32,626 bases of DNA, from the NCBI GenBank assembly GCA_018970765.1, contig JAGWVT010000027.1, positions 1-32,626 of the forward strand, read 5' to 3'. Below the pieces are notes generated by a model, which did no database searches, had not been told where the DNA came from, and worked only from the letters and a program-made list of their open reading frames with translations. Origin of the DNA: Actinomycetales bacterium. Its GTDB lineage: Bacteria; Actinomycetota; Actinomycetes; S36-B12. Of the stretch, positions 1 through 7,888 are shown piece by piece. The position numbers and the translations under genes are program-made. How positions within the stretch are numbered: position 1 is the first letter of the stretch; every line of letters begins with the position of its first letter.

Positions 1-333
1 GATCCCGAGCCCGGCGCGGTTGGTCTGGTGACCTGGGCCGGTCCAGTCATCGGAGCCGACGCCCCTCGCCCCGGCGAACTCGCCGACCCGCAGCCCACCG
101 CACTGTTCGTCCTGCACCCACCCTCCGAAACGATCCCCTCAACTCCCGAGGTCAGTGGTGCCGCATCTGGCGCAGTGCTCTTGCCCGGCGTACCGCACTT
201 GGGTCTGGACCACCGAGCAGGTTGGGTTGAAGCAGAGGCGGACGGAACTGTGACGCGGTTGATCAGCCAGGTTGGCGTGGATCCGACCAAAGATCCGGAT
301 CTCGCAGTGCTGGCGACACTATGCGCCGCATAA
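1..333 (+). CDS. C-terminal end of an unrecognised protein (5' end outside window)
   Basis: The frame is open from the first base of the window to a TAA at 331-333, so this is the last 110 codons of a longer gene. The visible part is rich in Pro, Gly and Ala, has no membrane segment, and ends in an acidic-hydrophobic tail (DPDLAVLATLCAA). I do not recognise the family and assign no function. It overlaps the next gene, a lipoprotein, by 13 nt, which suggests the two are co-transcribed. Coding status is supported by that overlap and by uninterrupted reading. The GTG at 28 is probably internal rather than the start. Confidence 0.6.
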   Translation, partial: DPEPGAVGLVTWAGPVIGADAPRPGELADPQPTALFVLHPPSETIPSTPEVSGAASGAVLLPGVPHLGLDHRAGWVEAEADGTVTRLISQVGVDPTKDPDLAVLATLCAA

Positions 334-800
334 TCGCGATCGCTGGCGCCATCATCTCCCTGTCATTTACAGCTTGCGGTGGATCAGCAACAAATGTCGA
401 TGCCACGCTTACAGCATCACCTTCAATGACGCAGAACATCGGCAACTGCACTGATCAGCAGGCGCAGGAGGGTTTGGCCACCGTCACTGGCCAGATCGCC
501 TCGCTGTCTGCTGGCGACTACACCGGTGCCTTGACATTTTCCTCGCGCGACTATCGCGCAGGTGTCACTCCTGAATCCTTCGGCGCAATCATCGAGTCCG
601 ACTACGCACTGCTAACCACCGACCCACGGGTGCGCATGCAGGGCTGCCAGCCAACACCGGAGGGCGCCCTCATCCTTGACGTGGACGTGATTGGGACGAC
701 GAGTTCGGCACAGATGCGGTACGCACTTGTGCGCGAACAGGGCAAATGGCTCATTCGCGTTGCCGGGCTTACTGGTGGGTCGCTAGAACTTCCTGCCTGA
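321..800 (+). CDS. Small secreted lipoprotein, unknown function (possibly DUF4864-like)
   Basis: This 159-residue protein starts with a basic n-region (MRR), a hydrophobic stretch and a lipobox-like SFTAC at residues 15-19, so it is probably lipid-anchored outside the cytoplasmic membrane at Cys19. The mature part has a pattern (SLSAGDYTGALTFSS, then ITPESF-like, then a beta-rich tail ending VREQGKWLIRVAGL) that resembles small NTF2-like or DUF4864 domains, often found in secreted or anchored proteins. That similarity is by eye only. The start overlaps the preceding stop by 13 nt and there is no clear ribosome site, consistent with translational coupling. It converges with the decarboxylase gene, with only 10 nt between the stops. 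Confidence 0.75.
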   Translation: MRRIIAIAGAIISLSFTACGGSATNVDATLTASPSMTQNIGNCTDQQAQEGLATVTGQIASLSAGDYTGALTFSSRDYRAGVTPESFGAIIESDYALLTTDPRVRMQGCQPTPEGALILDVDVIGTTSSAQMRYALVREQGKWLIRVAGLTGGSLELPA

Positions 801-810
801 CTGACCCGTA

Positions 811-2274
811 CTAACTCGCCACGACCTCGATGGTCTGTGTTGTTGGATCGGAGCAGTAGGCGACGCGACCAACACGGCTGGCGCTGGCGATCGCCTCGAC
901 GATCTCTTGGGTGACTCTCTCGCCGGGTGCCAACAGCGGCACGCCCGGTGGATAGGGGCAGAACTGTTCCGCACTCACCTCGCCAACGGCATCGACCAAA
1001 CGCAGCCGACGACGCGGGGCCATGAACGCCGAACGCGGTGTCAATGCGACTTCCGGCACTACCTGCCAGACCTCCGTGGGGACAGGCGGACGCGGTGTTG
1101 CCCGGTTGGCATCGATGGCGGCGCGCACCGCTGACGTTGCCGCCTGAACATCATCGGCCGAGTCTGCAGGCGAGATCGTCAGGACCAAGGTGTCGGTGTC
1201 TGCCGCCTCCAGGCCAATCCCTGCTGCGCGGAGCAACTCAGCAACGGCCGGGCCGAAGGCTCCGGTACGAGGCAGCCAGACGGTCACCTTCAACGGGTCA
1301 CATGGTTGACCGAGCTCTTGCTCGTCGAGGACCACGACACCCGGCTCTTGGCGAAGGGCCGCACGCATCTGATCGGCAAGTGAGAAGACTCGCTCCCACA
1401 GCGTCGACCCGGCTTCGACCAGCACTGCGCGTGTTGCGTCGATAGAAGCCAACAGCGTGCCCGACGGTGACGTCGTTGCCACCAGGTCCAAACAGCGATC
1501 CAATGCGGCCAGGTCAATGAGATCGCTGTGCATCGTCACCACCGCCGTTTGGCTGTAGCCCATCAGGGTTTTGTGCACGCTAGTGACAGACACGTCCGCA
1601 CCTTGACCGATCGCGCCAGCACCCGGACGAAAGCCCAGGTGTGCACCCCAAGCCTGATCGACCAGCAGCGGGAGTCCACGACTGTGGCAGGCATGAGCCA
1701 GCGCCGCAGTGTTGGCAAGGGTGCCCACATAGGACGGTGTGGTGACTAAGAGCCCGCGCAGATCATCGAGCGCCGACAGGGCCGACACGTCGACTCCTAG
1801 CGGGATGCCAAATTCCGGGTGGATTGTTGGTTGCACCCACACCGGTTGGGCACCAGCGATCACCAGGCCACCGAGCACGCTGCGATGCGAGCTGCGGTCA
1901 ATCGCGATGCGCTGGCCATCGGCCACTACCGCGGGCACCATGCCGAGATTCCCCTGACTTGATCCGCCAACGAGGAATCGTGCATGTGTGGCACCGACCG
2001 CTGCGGCCCAAAGTTGTTCAGCTACCGGTAGGAAACCACCACTGAGCGCGTTGTCGTCCATGCCACCCTGCAAGGCGATGTCATCACCGATGAGCTGGGC
2101 GAGTAGAGCAAAACCTGGTATCGACCCTTCCCCATCGAGACGTTGTCCATCGAGACGTTGCCCATCTCGGCGATAGCGATACTTGTGACCCGGAATCTGC
2201 ATAGGGCGCAGCTCGCGCGCCCGAGCACGCTCCCAGGCATCAACTAACGGTGTCCTGGATTGAGAGCCACTCAT
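811..2274 (-). CDS. PLP-dependent Orn/Lys/Arg decarboxylase family protein
   Basis: This 487-residue protein is a fold-type I (group III) amino acid decarboxylase, a cytosolic family that makes cadaverine, putrescine or agmatine from Lys, Orn or Arg and consumes a proton. Visible motifs are PGHK at 28-31, a phosphate-binding GGSSQGNL at 103-110, HR at 130-131, DQAWGAH at 206-212 with Asp206 expected to contact the pyridine nitrogen, and SVHKTL with Lys235 as the Schiff-base lysine. A smaller C-terminal decarboxylase domain follows from about residue 360. The length suits the short Bacillus/cyanobacterial SpeA-like class, which lacks the N-terminal receiver-like wing. Substrate cannot be told from sequence. 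It lies 9 nt downstream of the Na+/H+ antiporter gene, so both are probably one transcript. An in-frame repeat (DGQRLDGQRLDG, residues 37-48) sits near the N-terminus. Confidence 0.9.
   Translation of the reverse strand: MSGSQSRTPLVDAWERARARELRPMQIPGHKYRYRRDGQRLDGQRLDGEGSIPGFALLAQLIGDDIALQGGMDDNALSGGFLPVAEQLWAAAVGATHARFLVGGSSQGNLGMVPAVVADGQRIAIDRSSHRSVLGGLVIAGAQPVWVQPTIHPEFGIPLGVDVSALSALDDLRGLLVTTPSYVGTLANTAALAHACHSRGLPLLVDQAWGAHLGFRPGAGAIGQGADVSVTSVHKTLMGYSQTAVVTMHSDLIDLAALDRCLDLVATTSPSGTLLASIDATRAVLVEAGSTLWERVFSLADQMRAALRQEPGVVVLDEQELGQPCDPLKVTVWLPRTGAFGPAVAELLRAAGIGLEAADTDTLVLTISPADSADDVQAATSAVRAAIDANRATPRPPVPTEVWQVVPEVALTPRSAFMAPRRRLRLVDAVGEVSAEQFCPYPPGVPLLAPGERVTQEIVEAIASASRVGRVAYCSDPTTQTIEVVAS
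2132..2161. repeat. Two tandem 15-bp copies inside the decarboxylase gene
   Basis: Two 15-bp copies (2132-2146 and 2147-2161, differing only in the last base) encode the repeated RLDGQ unit near residue 40 of the decarboxylase. The length is a multiple of three, so the frame is kept. A third, degraded copy may begin at 2162. Confidence 0.85.
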
Positions 2275-2283
2275 CAGACCTAC

Positions 2284-3894
2284 TCAGCCGCCTTCCGTGC
2301 CTTGATTACGCATCTGCGAGACCTCGCGCAGTGACTGCAGGCGCAGATCTAGGGCATGTTGGATCGGACGGAATACGGCATCCGGCAATCCTTCCGCGTC
2401 ACGCAGGCGAAGTAGTTCTTCTTGCTCGGCTCGCACCAAGGATCGCTGCAATTCCAACTGAGCCTGTGCTGTCGGTTGGGCGTTCGAACCACGACCCTGA
2501 CTCTCGATTCGATCTTCGTACTGCTGTCGAAGGGTGCTCACAACGCTACGGGGGATCGGCGCACCTTCATCGCCGGCCTGCTCCTCGGCCTGGCTGAGAC
2601 GCTGGAGTGCCGCGTAGGCGAGGGAGGTGTCCACCGAGCCGATCAACTCCGCTTGATTGCGATCGGTGACCCGCAGCAATCGCGCTAACGGGCCCATCGT
2701 CTGGGCCAGCAGCATGGTCACCGCGATAACACCGAACGCCGTTGCAATGATCACCTCCCGGTACGGCAGTGGCGCACCTCCATCCACCACCAATGGCAGC
2801 GATACCGCCGCAAGCCCCGACACTGGCCCGCGCGCACCAGACCACCCCAGCAGGATTGCTAGTCGACCTGACTGCGCAGAGTCTTCGACATCTTTGATGT
2901 TGCTGCGGCGGCGCCCGACCCAGACCATGATGGATACGAAGATCATGCGCGTCACGATCATTGCGATCACACAGATCGGAACCAGCGCACAGGCCAGCCA
3001 AAACTCCGGCCAATCCAAGTCCCGTGCCGTGCCAACGATCTCCATGCCCACCAAGAAGAACGCCAGTGCCTGCAATATGAAGGTCACCTGACGCCAAACG
3101 CTTGCTGTTTGCACACGCCCCGTCAACCGAACGTCGGAAGCACTGGAGTGCGCAGTCAGCAGCGCAGCCACGACGACTGCCAGGATCCCTGAGCCATGCA
3201 CCTGCTCGGCGAGTGCGTAGAGGCCAAATGGCGCAATAAGCACTAGTGCATTCGCCGCGACTGTGTCTCGGCTCCACCGGATGATCCGACTCAGCAGCCA
3301 GCCCCCGGCCAGGCCAACAGCCAGACCACCGAGCACCGAGGTGGCCAACACCTCGGTCACACCCAACAGCGTCAATGAACCCATGACGGCAGCAGCCGTC
3401 GCCACTTTGAGCACTGTGAGCCCGGTGCCGTCGTTGACGAGACTTTCGCCCTCGAGGATTGATACGAGCCGATGCGGCAGATTCGATTTGCGTGCCACCG
3501 CGCCCACAGCAACCGCGTCCGTTGGGGCAAGAATCGCGCCCAGTGCGAAGGCCAGTGCCCAGGGCACCGGTGAGGTGAATCCGATGACCAGACCCACCAC
3601 CGCGGTCGTCGCGATCACCAGACCGATGGCCAGCCATAGGACCGGACGTTGCACCCGTCGCAGATCTAGGTACGACGAACCCAGACCCTCCCCGAACACC
3701 AGCGGCGCGAGGATCAACGCCATCACAAGTTCTGGTTCCGGCGGCGCGCTTGGACCAATAGGCAGGTAGCCAACCACTGCGCCGACGCCCAGGAGTGGCA
3801 GCGCCATCGACCAGCCCCGTTGACGCACCAAAAACGCCACGACCACGGCTATCAACAGGGAGGCAGCGAACCAGCCGAGCGGAAAAGTCTGCAT
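2284..3894 (-). CDS. CPA1-family Na+/H+ antiporter (NhaP type)
   Basis: This 536-residue integral membrane protein has about 12 hydrophobic segments over the first 400 residues and a charged cytoplasmic tail of roughly 130 residues rich in Gln, Glu and Arg. CPA1 signatures are clear: ILAPTDAVAV at 121-130 with the ion-binding Asp126, and EGESLVNDGTGLT at 148-160 with the Asn154-Asp155 pair typical of electroneutral NhaP/NHE members. These proteins exchange Na+ (or K+) for H+ across the cytoplasmic membrane. No ribosome site is evident before ATG 3894, so a leaderless or near-leaderless message is possible. It is divergent from the MmpL gene, with a 14-bp tandem repeat between them, and it precedes the decarboxylase by 9 nt. 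Both products can buffer internal pH, so a shared role there is a reasonable inference. Confidence 0.92.
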   Translation of the reverse strand: MQTFPLGWFAASLLIAVVVAFLVRQRGWSMALPLLGVGAVVGYLPIGPSAPPEPELVMALILAPLVFGEGLGSSYLDLRRVQRPVLWLAIGLVIATTAVVGLVIGFTSPVPWALAFALGAILAPTDAVAVGAVARKSNLPHRLVSILEGESLVNDGTGLTVLKVATAAAVMGSLTLLGVTEVLATSVLGGLAVGLAGGWLLSRIIRWSRDTVAANALVLIAPFGLYALAEQVHGSGILAVVVAALLTAHSSASDVRLTGRVQTASVWRQVTFILQALAFFLVGMEIVGTARDLDWPEFWLACALVPICVIAMIVTRMIFVSIMVWVGRRRSNIKDVEDSAQSGRLAILLGWSGARGPVSGLAAVSLPLVVDGGAPLPYREVIIATAFGVIAVTMLLAQTMGPLARLLRVTDRNQAELIGSVDTSLAYAALQRLSQAEEQAGDEGAPIPRSVVSTLRQQYEDRIESQGRGSNAQPTAQAQLELQRSLVRAEQEELLRLRDAEGLPDAVFRPIQHALDLRLQSLREVSQMRNQGTEGG

Positions 3895-3931
3895 TTGGCA
3901 GCAGTCTGCCCTAGTCGGGACCTACCGAGCG

Positions 3932-3968
3932 GGGCCCAGTACCCAGGGCCCACTAACCAGGGCCCAGT
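3932..3968. repeat. 14-bp tandem repeat carrying three GGGCCCA motifs
   Basis: GGGCCCA occurs at 3932, 3946 and 3960, at an exact 14-bp period. The full unit is GGGCCCASTAMCCA with about 2.6 copies. It lies in the 109-bp gap between the divergent antiporter and MmpL genes, where it could be an operator array for either gene. No regulator gene is adjacent, so function is unknown. Confidence 0.8.
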
Positions 3969-4003
3969 GTGCGCGGCGCAGTGGCATATGGAACCGTTCC
4001 GTC

Positions 4004-6499
4004 ATGACCTCACCGCAGACCACTGCAGCAGAACCCAAGACCCAACGCCGCCGCGCCAGAGGAGCGATATGGCTGGCCATTGGTGTGGCTATTGCCTGGC
4101 TCATGCTCAGCGGGGCTGCCGGCCCCCTATCTGGCCGCCTAAGTGAAGTCCAATCAAACGACAACGCATCGTTCCTACCCGCCTCGGCTGAATCAACACT
4201 GGTTGCCAATGAGCAGGCCAAGTTCAGCGAATCAACATCCTTCCCGATCCTGGTGGTGGTGAGCCGCCCGGACGGCGGTGCACTCAGCCCGGGCGATCTG
4301 GAACAGGCAAACGCCTACGCCGGCTCAATCCCAGGCCTGGCACTGGAGTCAGGCGGCACCGTCGCGGACTACCTCGACCCAGGCCCGATCATTCCCATCC
4401 CTGCAGAAGACGGTAAGGCGGTGCTGATCAGTGTTTCCCTCAACGCTGATCGCGCCACTGAGAACCTGGCCGACGGATCCCTTGTCCTCGCCGGCATCAC
4501 CACCGCCATGCGCGATGCCGCCGCGACCTACCCGGACGTGCAGATCAACGTCACTGGTCCTGGCGGCATACTCTCCGACCTGATCAAAGTCTTCGGCGCC
4601 ATCGACATCCAACTGCTTGGTGCAACACTGCTCGTGGTCATTCTCATTCTGGTTTTTGTCTACCGCAGTCCGTTTATCTGGGTGCTACCGATCATCTCGG
4701 CGCTGCTGGCCAATGCGATGGCCGGTGCGGTCGTGTACGTCCTCGCCGCGAACGACATCATCGTGCTCAACGGTCAGAGCCAGGGCATTCTCACAGTGCT
4801 GGTCATCGGTGCTGCAACCGACTACGCGCTGTTAATGATTGCGCGATATCGAGAAGAGTTGCATCATTACGAATCCCATATCGATGCACTCAAGGCTGCC
4901 TGGCGCGGCGTGGTTGAGCCGATCGTGGCCAGTGGCGCAACCGTGTCAATCGGTCTGCTCTGCCTACTACTCAGCGAGCTCAACTCGAATAGGTCACTCG
5001 GCCCCGTCGGTGCAGTCGGCATCGTCGCCTGTCTGGCTGTGCTGCTCACCCTCCTGCCGGCTTTTCTCGCGATCCCAGTCGTCAGCATCCCGCTTGTGGC
5101 GCTGCTCGCCCCCATCCTGATCTGGCTGACACTTGAGGTCTTCGGACTGGAGCCAAACATCGCACCCTTCGCCGGCGCCGGCGGCGCTTTGGCATTCGTT
5201 GCCATCATTTTCTGCATCGTGATCGGCATCCTGCGCGCAGTACGACCGCACAGTGGACCTTTCAGTCGTGATCGCATCCAGCCGGGACGGTGGGTCTTCT
5301 GGCCGCGAATCCCGCGCTATGGCGTAGAGGTCGCTGAAGGGCGCGGTTTGTGGTCACGCGTTGCTTCACTGGTCGGTAAACGACCACGAATCACCTGGAT
5401 CGTCACGGGCCTGGTGCTTCTCATTCTGGCCGGCTTTACCGGCACGTTGAAGTCAGATGGTCTGACCACCACCGAGGCGTTCACCGATCAGAACGTGGAT
5501 TCCGTCATCGGTCAGCGAGTGCTCGAGCAGCACTTCGCAGCCGGACTTGGCACTCCAACGATCATCATTGCCAACGCCGGCAGCGAGCAAGCACTGATGG
5601 ACGTCGTCGCAAGCACGCCTGGCGTAGCAGCCGTCGCACCTCTGACGGATATGCCAATGGGTGCCCCCGGCGGCATGCCCATGGGTGACGAGGCCATGGG
5701 TGACCAGGCCATGGGTGACCAGGCCATGCCCGCTGAGGCAATGGGTCCCGGCTCTATCAAAGTGGTTGATGGTCGCATCCAACTGCTGGTAACACTGCAG
5801 GATCCCGCTGACAGTTTGGCAGCCGAGGAAACCGTCGCGCTCCTGCGCGACGAGGTGGACACGGTCGCCGGTGCTGACGCGCTCGTTGGTGGGCAGACCG
5901 CATCGCAGTACGACGTGGATCAGTCATCGCTGCGCGACCGGAATCTGATCATTCCCGTGGTCCTCGTGGTGATCTTCATCGTGCTCATGCTGCTGCTGCG
6001 GTCAATCCTGGCTCCGGTGCTGCTGATCATTACGGTGCTGCTCTCCTACTTCGCCACGTTGGGCTTGTGTGCACTGCTGTTCAACAACGTGTTCGCATTC
6101 CCCGGCTCCGATACCTCGTTCCCGCTCTTCGCGTTCGTCTTCCTCGTCGCATTAGGAGTGGACTACAACATCTTCTTAATGACGCGGGTGCGCGAGGAGT
6201 CAATCAAACTCGGCACCAGACCGGGCATCCTCAAGGGCCTGCGGGTCACCGGCGGTGTTATCACGTCCGCGGGCATCGTCCTGGCGGCAACGTTCCTGGT
6301 CCTTGGTGTACTGCCCCTGGTGTTCCTACGCGAGTTGGGTCTTGCCGTGGCGATCGGCGTACTCCTGGACACCTTCGTCGTGCGCTCAACCCTTGTGCCC
6401 GCATTGGCCTACAACATCGGACGCAAGATCTGGTGGCCGAGCAAGCTCAGTCGCCAGGAACAACCGGAGCTTCCACCGCGCGAACCTGTGTCGACCTGA
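4004..6499 (+). CDS. MmpL/MMPL-family RND transporter
   Basis: This 831-residue protein has the duplicated layout of the MMPL branch of RND proteins: TM1 at about 24-42, a first extracytoplasmic domain, TM2-6, a cytoplasmic linker around residue 420-450, TM7, a second extracytoplasmic domain and TM8-12. The proton-relay Asp-Tyr pairs known from MmpL3 are present in both halves (TDY, Asp273-Tyr274; VDY, Asp720-Tyr721), so the pump should be proton-driven. Family members export lipids, lipopeptides or drugs. The substrate here is unknown. The second outer domain contains an insert with Met at 550, 552, 558, 560, 565, 570, 575 and 580, partly made of a 15-bp DNA repeat. No clear ribosome site precedes ATG 4004. 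The gene ends at a strong hairpin shared with the convergent GNAT gene. Confidence 0.92.
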   Translation: MTSPQTTAAEPKTQRRRARGAIWLAIGVAIAWLMLSGAAGPLSGRLSEVQSNDNASFLPASAESTLVANEQAKFSESTSFPILVVVSRPDGGALSPGDLEQANAYAGSIPGLALESGGTVADYLDPGPIIPIPAEDGKAVLISVSLNADRATENLADGSLVLAGITTAMRDAAATYPDVQINVTGPGGILSDLIKVFGAIDIQLLGATLLVVILILVFVYRSPFIWVLPIISALLANAMAGAVVYVLAANDIIVLNGQSQGILTVLVIGAATDYALLMIARYREELHHYESHIDALKAAWRGVVEPIVASGATVSIGLLCLLLSELNSNRSLGPVGAVGIVACLAVLLTLLPAFLAIPVVSIPLVALLAPILIWLTLEVFGLEPNIAPFAGAGGALAFVAIIFCIVIGILRAVRPHSGPFSRDRIQPGRWVFWPRIPRYGVEVAEGRGLWSRVASLVGKRPRITWIVTGLVLLILAGFTGTLKSDGLTTTEAFTDQNVDSVIGQRVLEQHFAAGLGTPTIIIANAGSEQALMDVVASTPGVAAVAPLTDMPMGAPGGMPMGDEAMGDQAMGDQAMPAEAMGPGSIKVVDGRIQLLVTLQDPADSLAAEETVALLRDEVDTVAGADALVGGQTASQYDVDQSSLRDRNLIIPVVLVVIFIVLMLLLRSILAPVLLIITVLLSYFATLGLCALLFNNVFAFPGSDTSFPLFAFVFLVALGVDYNIFLMTRVREESIKLGTRPGILKGLRVTGGVITSAGIVLAATFLVLGVLPLVFLRELGLAVAIGVLLDTFVVRSTLVPALAYNIGRKIWWPSKLSRQEQPELPPREPVST
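5681..5725. repeat. Three tandem 15-bp copies encoding MGD(E/Q)A in the MMPL gene
   Basis: Units begin at 5681, 5696 and 5711, with a degenerate fourth copy at 5726-5740. They encode M-G-D-E/Q-A and place a methionine every fifth residue in the second extracytoplasmic domain of the transporter. Confidence 0.9.
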
Positions 6500-6507
6500 A
6501 ATTCGGT

Positions 6508-6538
6508 CCTTGCCCCTAGCGCAACGCCGGGGGCAAGG
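6508..6538. terminator. Bidirectional hairpin terminator between convergent genes
   Basis: CCTTGCCCC at 6508-6516 and GGGGCAAGG at 6530-6538 form a perfect 9-bp stem around a 13-nt loop. It lies in the 47-nt gap between the MMPL stop (6499) and the GNAT stop (6547). There is no T-run on either side, so termination may not be purely intrinsic, but position and symmetry suit a shared terminator. Confidence 0.65.
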
Positions 6539-6546
6539 CCTGGGAC

Positions 6547-7041
6547 TCACATTGATTTAGCGATGTCGGACATTCGCCGATACAGCCGCCAACCTGCTAG
6601 TGGCAAGAATCCGTGGTGACGATAGAAGTAATAGGCGCGCTCGTTGATTGCATCCACGATGAGCGCACGGGCTCCGTAGTGCGAGGCACCAATAACAGAG
6701 CGTCGCAATGCGTCCGCGAGTAAAAAGCCACCCAATCCACGACCCTGCTCATCCAGGCAAAGTGCAAGTCGGGCGAGCAGCAAGATGGGAACGGGGTCCG
6801 GGTGTCCTCGACCCAACCGAGCGGGGATGCTGTCTCGCATGAGACCACCCATGGCGAGGGCGTAGTAGCCGATAACTCGAGTGTCGCGGAGCAAAACCCA
6901 AGTCGCTGCGGTCCCCGCGACCGAAGCTGACGCTGCGTTGAATTTCAGCCATCCGTCTAGCGAAGAAACACCACTGTGGAAGTTACCTACTACGTGGCGA
7001 TCTGGACTGAAGAGTTCTATTGGTCGTAACGAGTCGGTCAC
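6547..7041 (-). CDS. TacT-like GNAT acetyltransferase toxin
   Basis: This 164-residue GNAT protein has the layout of TacT/AtaT-type toxins, which acetylate the amino group of charged aminoacyl-tRNAs and block translation. Visible features are the N-terminal FHSGVSSLDGWL at 21-32 (the usual F-x-C/S-G-x-x-x-L-D-x-W-L block), VIGYYALAMGG at 56-66, LLLARLALCLDEQGRGLG at 87-104 with the acetyl-CoA loop QGRGLG, and AYYFYRHHGF at 136-145, where Tyr140 matches the proposed catalytic tyrosine position. It starts with GTG at 7041. Its antitoxin normally lies just upstream. Here only the C-terminal half of one is present, 11 nt away (7053-7214). All key acetyl-CoA and catalytic positions look intact, so the toxin is probably active if expressed. 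Confidence 0.85.
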   Translation of the reverse strand: MTDSLRPIELFSPDRHVVGNFHSGVSSLDGWLKFNAASASVAGTAATWVLLRDTRVIGYYALAMGGLMRDSIPARLGRGHPDPVPILLLARLALCLDEQGRGLGGFLLADALRRSVIGASHYGARALIVDAINERAYYFYRHHGFLPLAGWRLYRRMSDIAKSM

Positions 7042-7052
7042 CCGTGTGGTTG

Positions 7053-7214
7053 CTAGATAGGGATTTCACGCCTGAGCAAGGCGACCATTTCCGGAACCGC
7101 CGTCGCTGGCTCATCTAAAGTGCGGGCGAAAGCATCAAACGCCGCTTGCTCCAGGAGAATCATGTTCTCGGGGGCCACCTTTGAATCCAGGTGTCCACCA
7201 ACTTCCGATGCCAT
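7053..7214 (-). pseudogene. Truncated TacA/DUF1778-type antitoxin (C-terminal half only)
   Basis: A 53-residue frame runs from ATG 7214 to TAG 7053, just upstream of the GNAT toxin. Its last 35 residues (MILLEQAAFDAFARTLDEPA, then TAVPEMVALLRR) match the C-terminal toxin-wrapping segment of DUF1778/TacA antitoxins, which typically read L-x-x-x-x-W/F-x-x-F-x-x-A-L-D-x-P-x-x-x-x-P-x-L-x-x-L. The N-terminal ribbon-helix-helix DNA-binding half (about 45 residues) is missing. An in-frame TAG lies three codons upstream of the ATG, and the next gene's stop is 29 nt away, leaving no room for it. A weak AGGA sits too close to the ATG. It may be a remnant or a working minimal antitoxin without autorepression. 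Confidence 0.7.
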
Positions 7215-7243
7215 TCCTGGATGCTAAGCCCAACAAGGCTGCA

Positions 7244-7855
7244 CTACAAGGCGCTGTGGACAACCCTGACCTGCTGCCCTGGGCCATCGTCTGCCGTCGC
7301 ACCTTCGGGCGGGGTATAGATCACGTCGATGCGCGTGCCGAAATCCCAGAGGTCAAGGAGCGGCACTGCTGCGCGAAGCAGTGGCTCTGCGGCAGCAAAG
7401 GTGGAATCCACCAGTGGTTGCGGTGTGACGAACTCGCTCGGATTGCCTGAGGCCCGGTCGAGGTACTCCTGCCATGCAGCGTTGTGGGCTAGGTATGCCT
7501 GCTTGGCCTCATCAATCGAGGTATGCCACGGCAAGACAGCAACCCCCTGCACCCGCGTGCCTGCATAGGCGATGGAGTCTCGGCCCCGACCAGCCGCATC
7601 GCCAAGTCCATCGATGAGCTCACCGCCCTCAGCATCCTGGGCATGCTGCTGCATGAGGGCCGTTACTTCCTCCTGGGTAGCGACCATGGCTGCCTCGGAG
7701 CCCTCAATTGCCTGAATCAAGCGAGCCATTTCGGCATTGCGCGCGACCCAATCACCAATGGCCAGGGTCCAGCCCGCGGCGAGCAGAGCCGAACTCAGCA
7801 TCACGATCACGCCGGCGACCAAGGCTCCGGTTCCTGACGCTGCACGGCTGCTCAT
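7244..7855 (-). CDS. Membrane-anchored protein of unknown function
   Basis: This 203-residue protein has one N-terminal membrane segment (about residues 11-33, ALVAGVIVMLSSALLAAGW) after a short basic-polar leader, then a soluble region that should face outside. That region starts with a probably helical stretch (residues 40-75, rich in Ala, Glu and Gln), contains several Trp-containing helices (AWQEYLD) and ends with an acidic-polar tail. It has no cysteines. I do not recognise the family. It is divergent from the flavoprotein gene at 7889 and lies 29 nt upstream of the truncated antitoxin on the same strand, so it could be part of that transcript. Confidence 0.7.
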   Translation of the reverse strand: MSSRAASGTGALVAGVIVMLSSALLAAGWTLAIGDWVARNAEMARLIQAIEGSEAAMVATQEEVTALMQQHAQDAEGGELIDGLGDAAGRGRDSIAYAGTRVQGVAVLPWHTSIDEAKQAYLAHNAAWQEYLDRASGNPSEFVTPQPLVDSTFAAAEPLLRAAVPLLDLWDFGTRIDVIYTPPEGATADDGPGQQVRVVHSAL

Positions 7856-7888
7856 CGCCCCATGATGGCTTATGGCGGGGACTACCGT

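Noticed and set aside
1-4. Window begins with GATC, suggesting a clone or restriction end
   Set aside because: Four bases match by chance often, and the other end gives no support.
2567-3637. 356-codon minus-strand frame inside the antiporter gene
   Set aside because: It lies in another frame of the same strand as a clear CPA1 antiporter, has Arg/Gly-rich, family-less composition and is explained by high GC codon bias.
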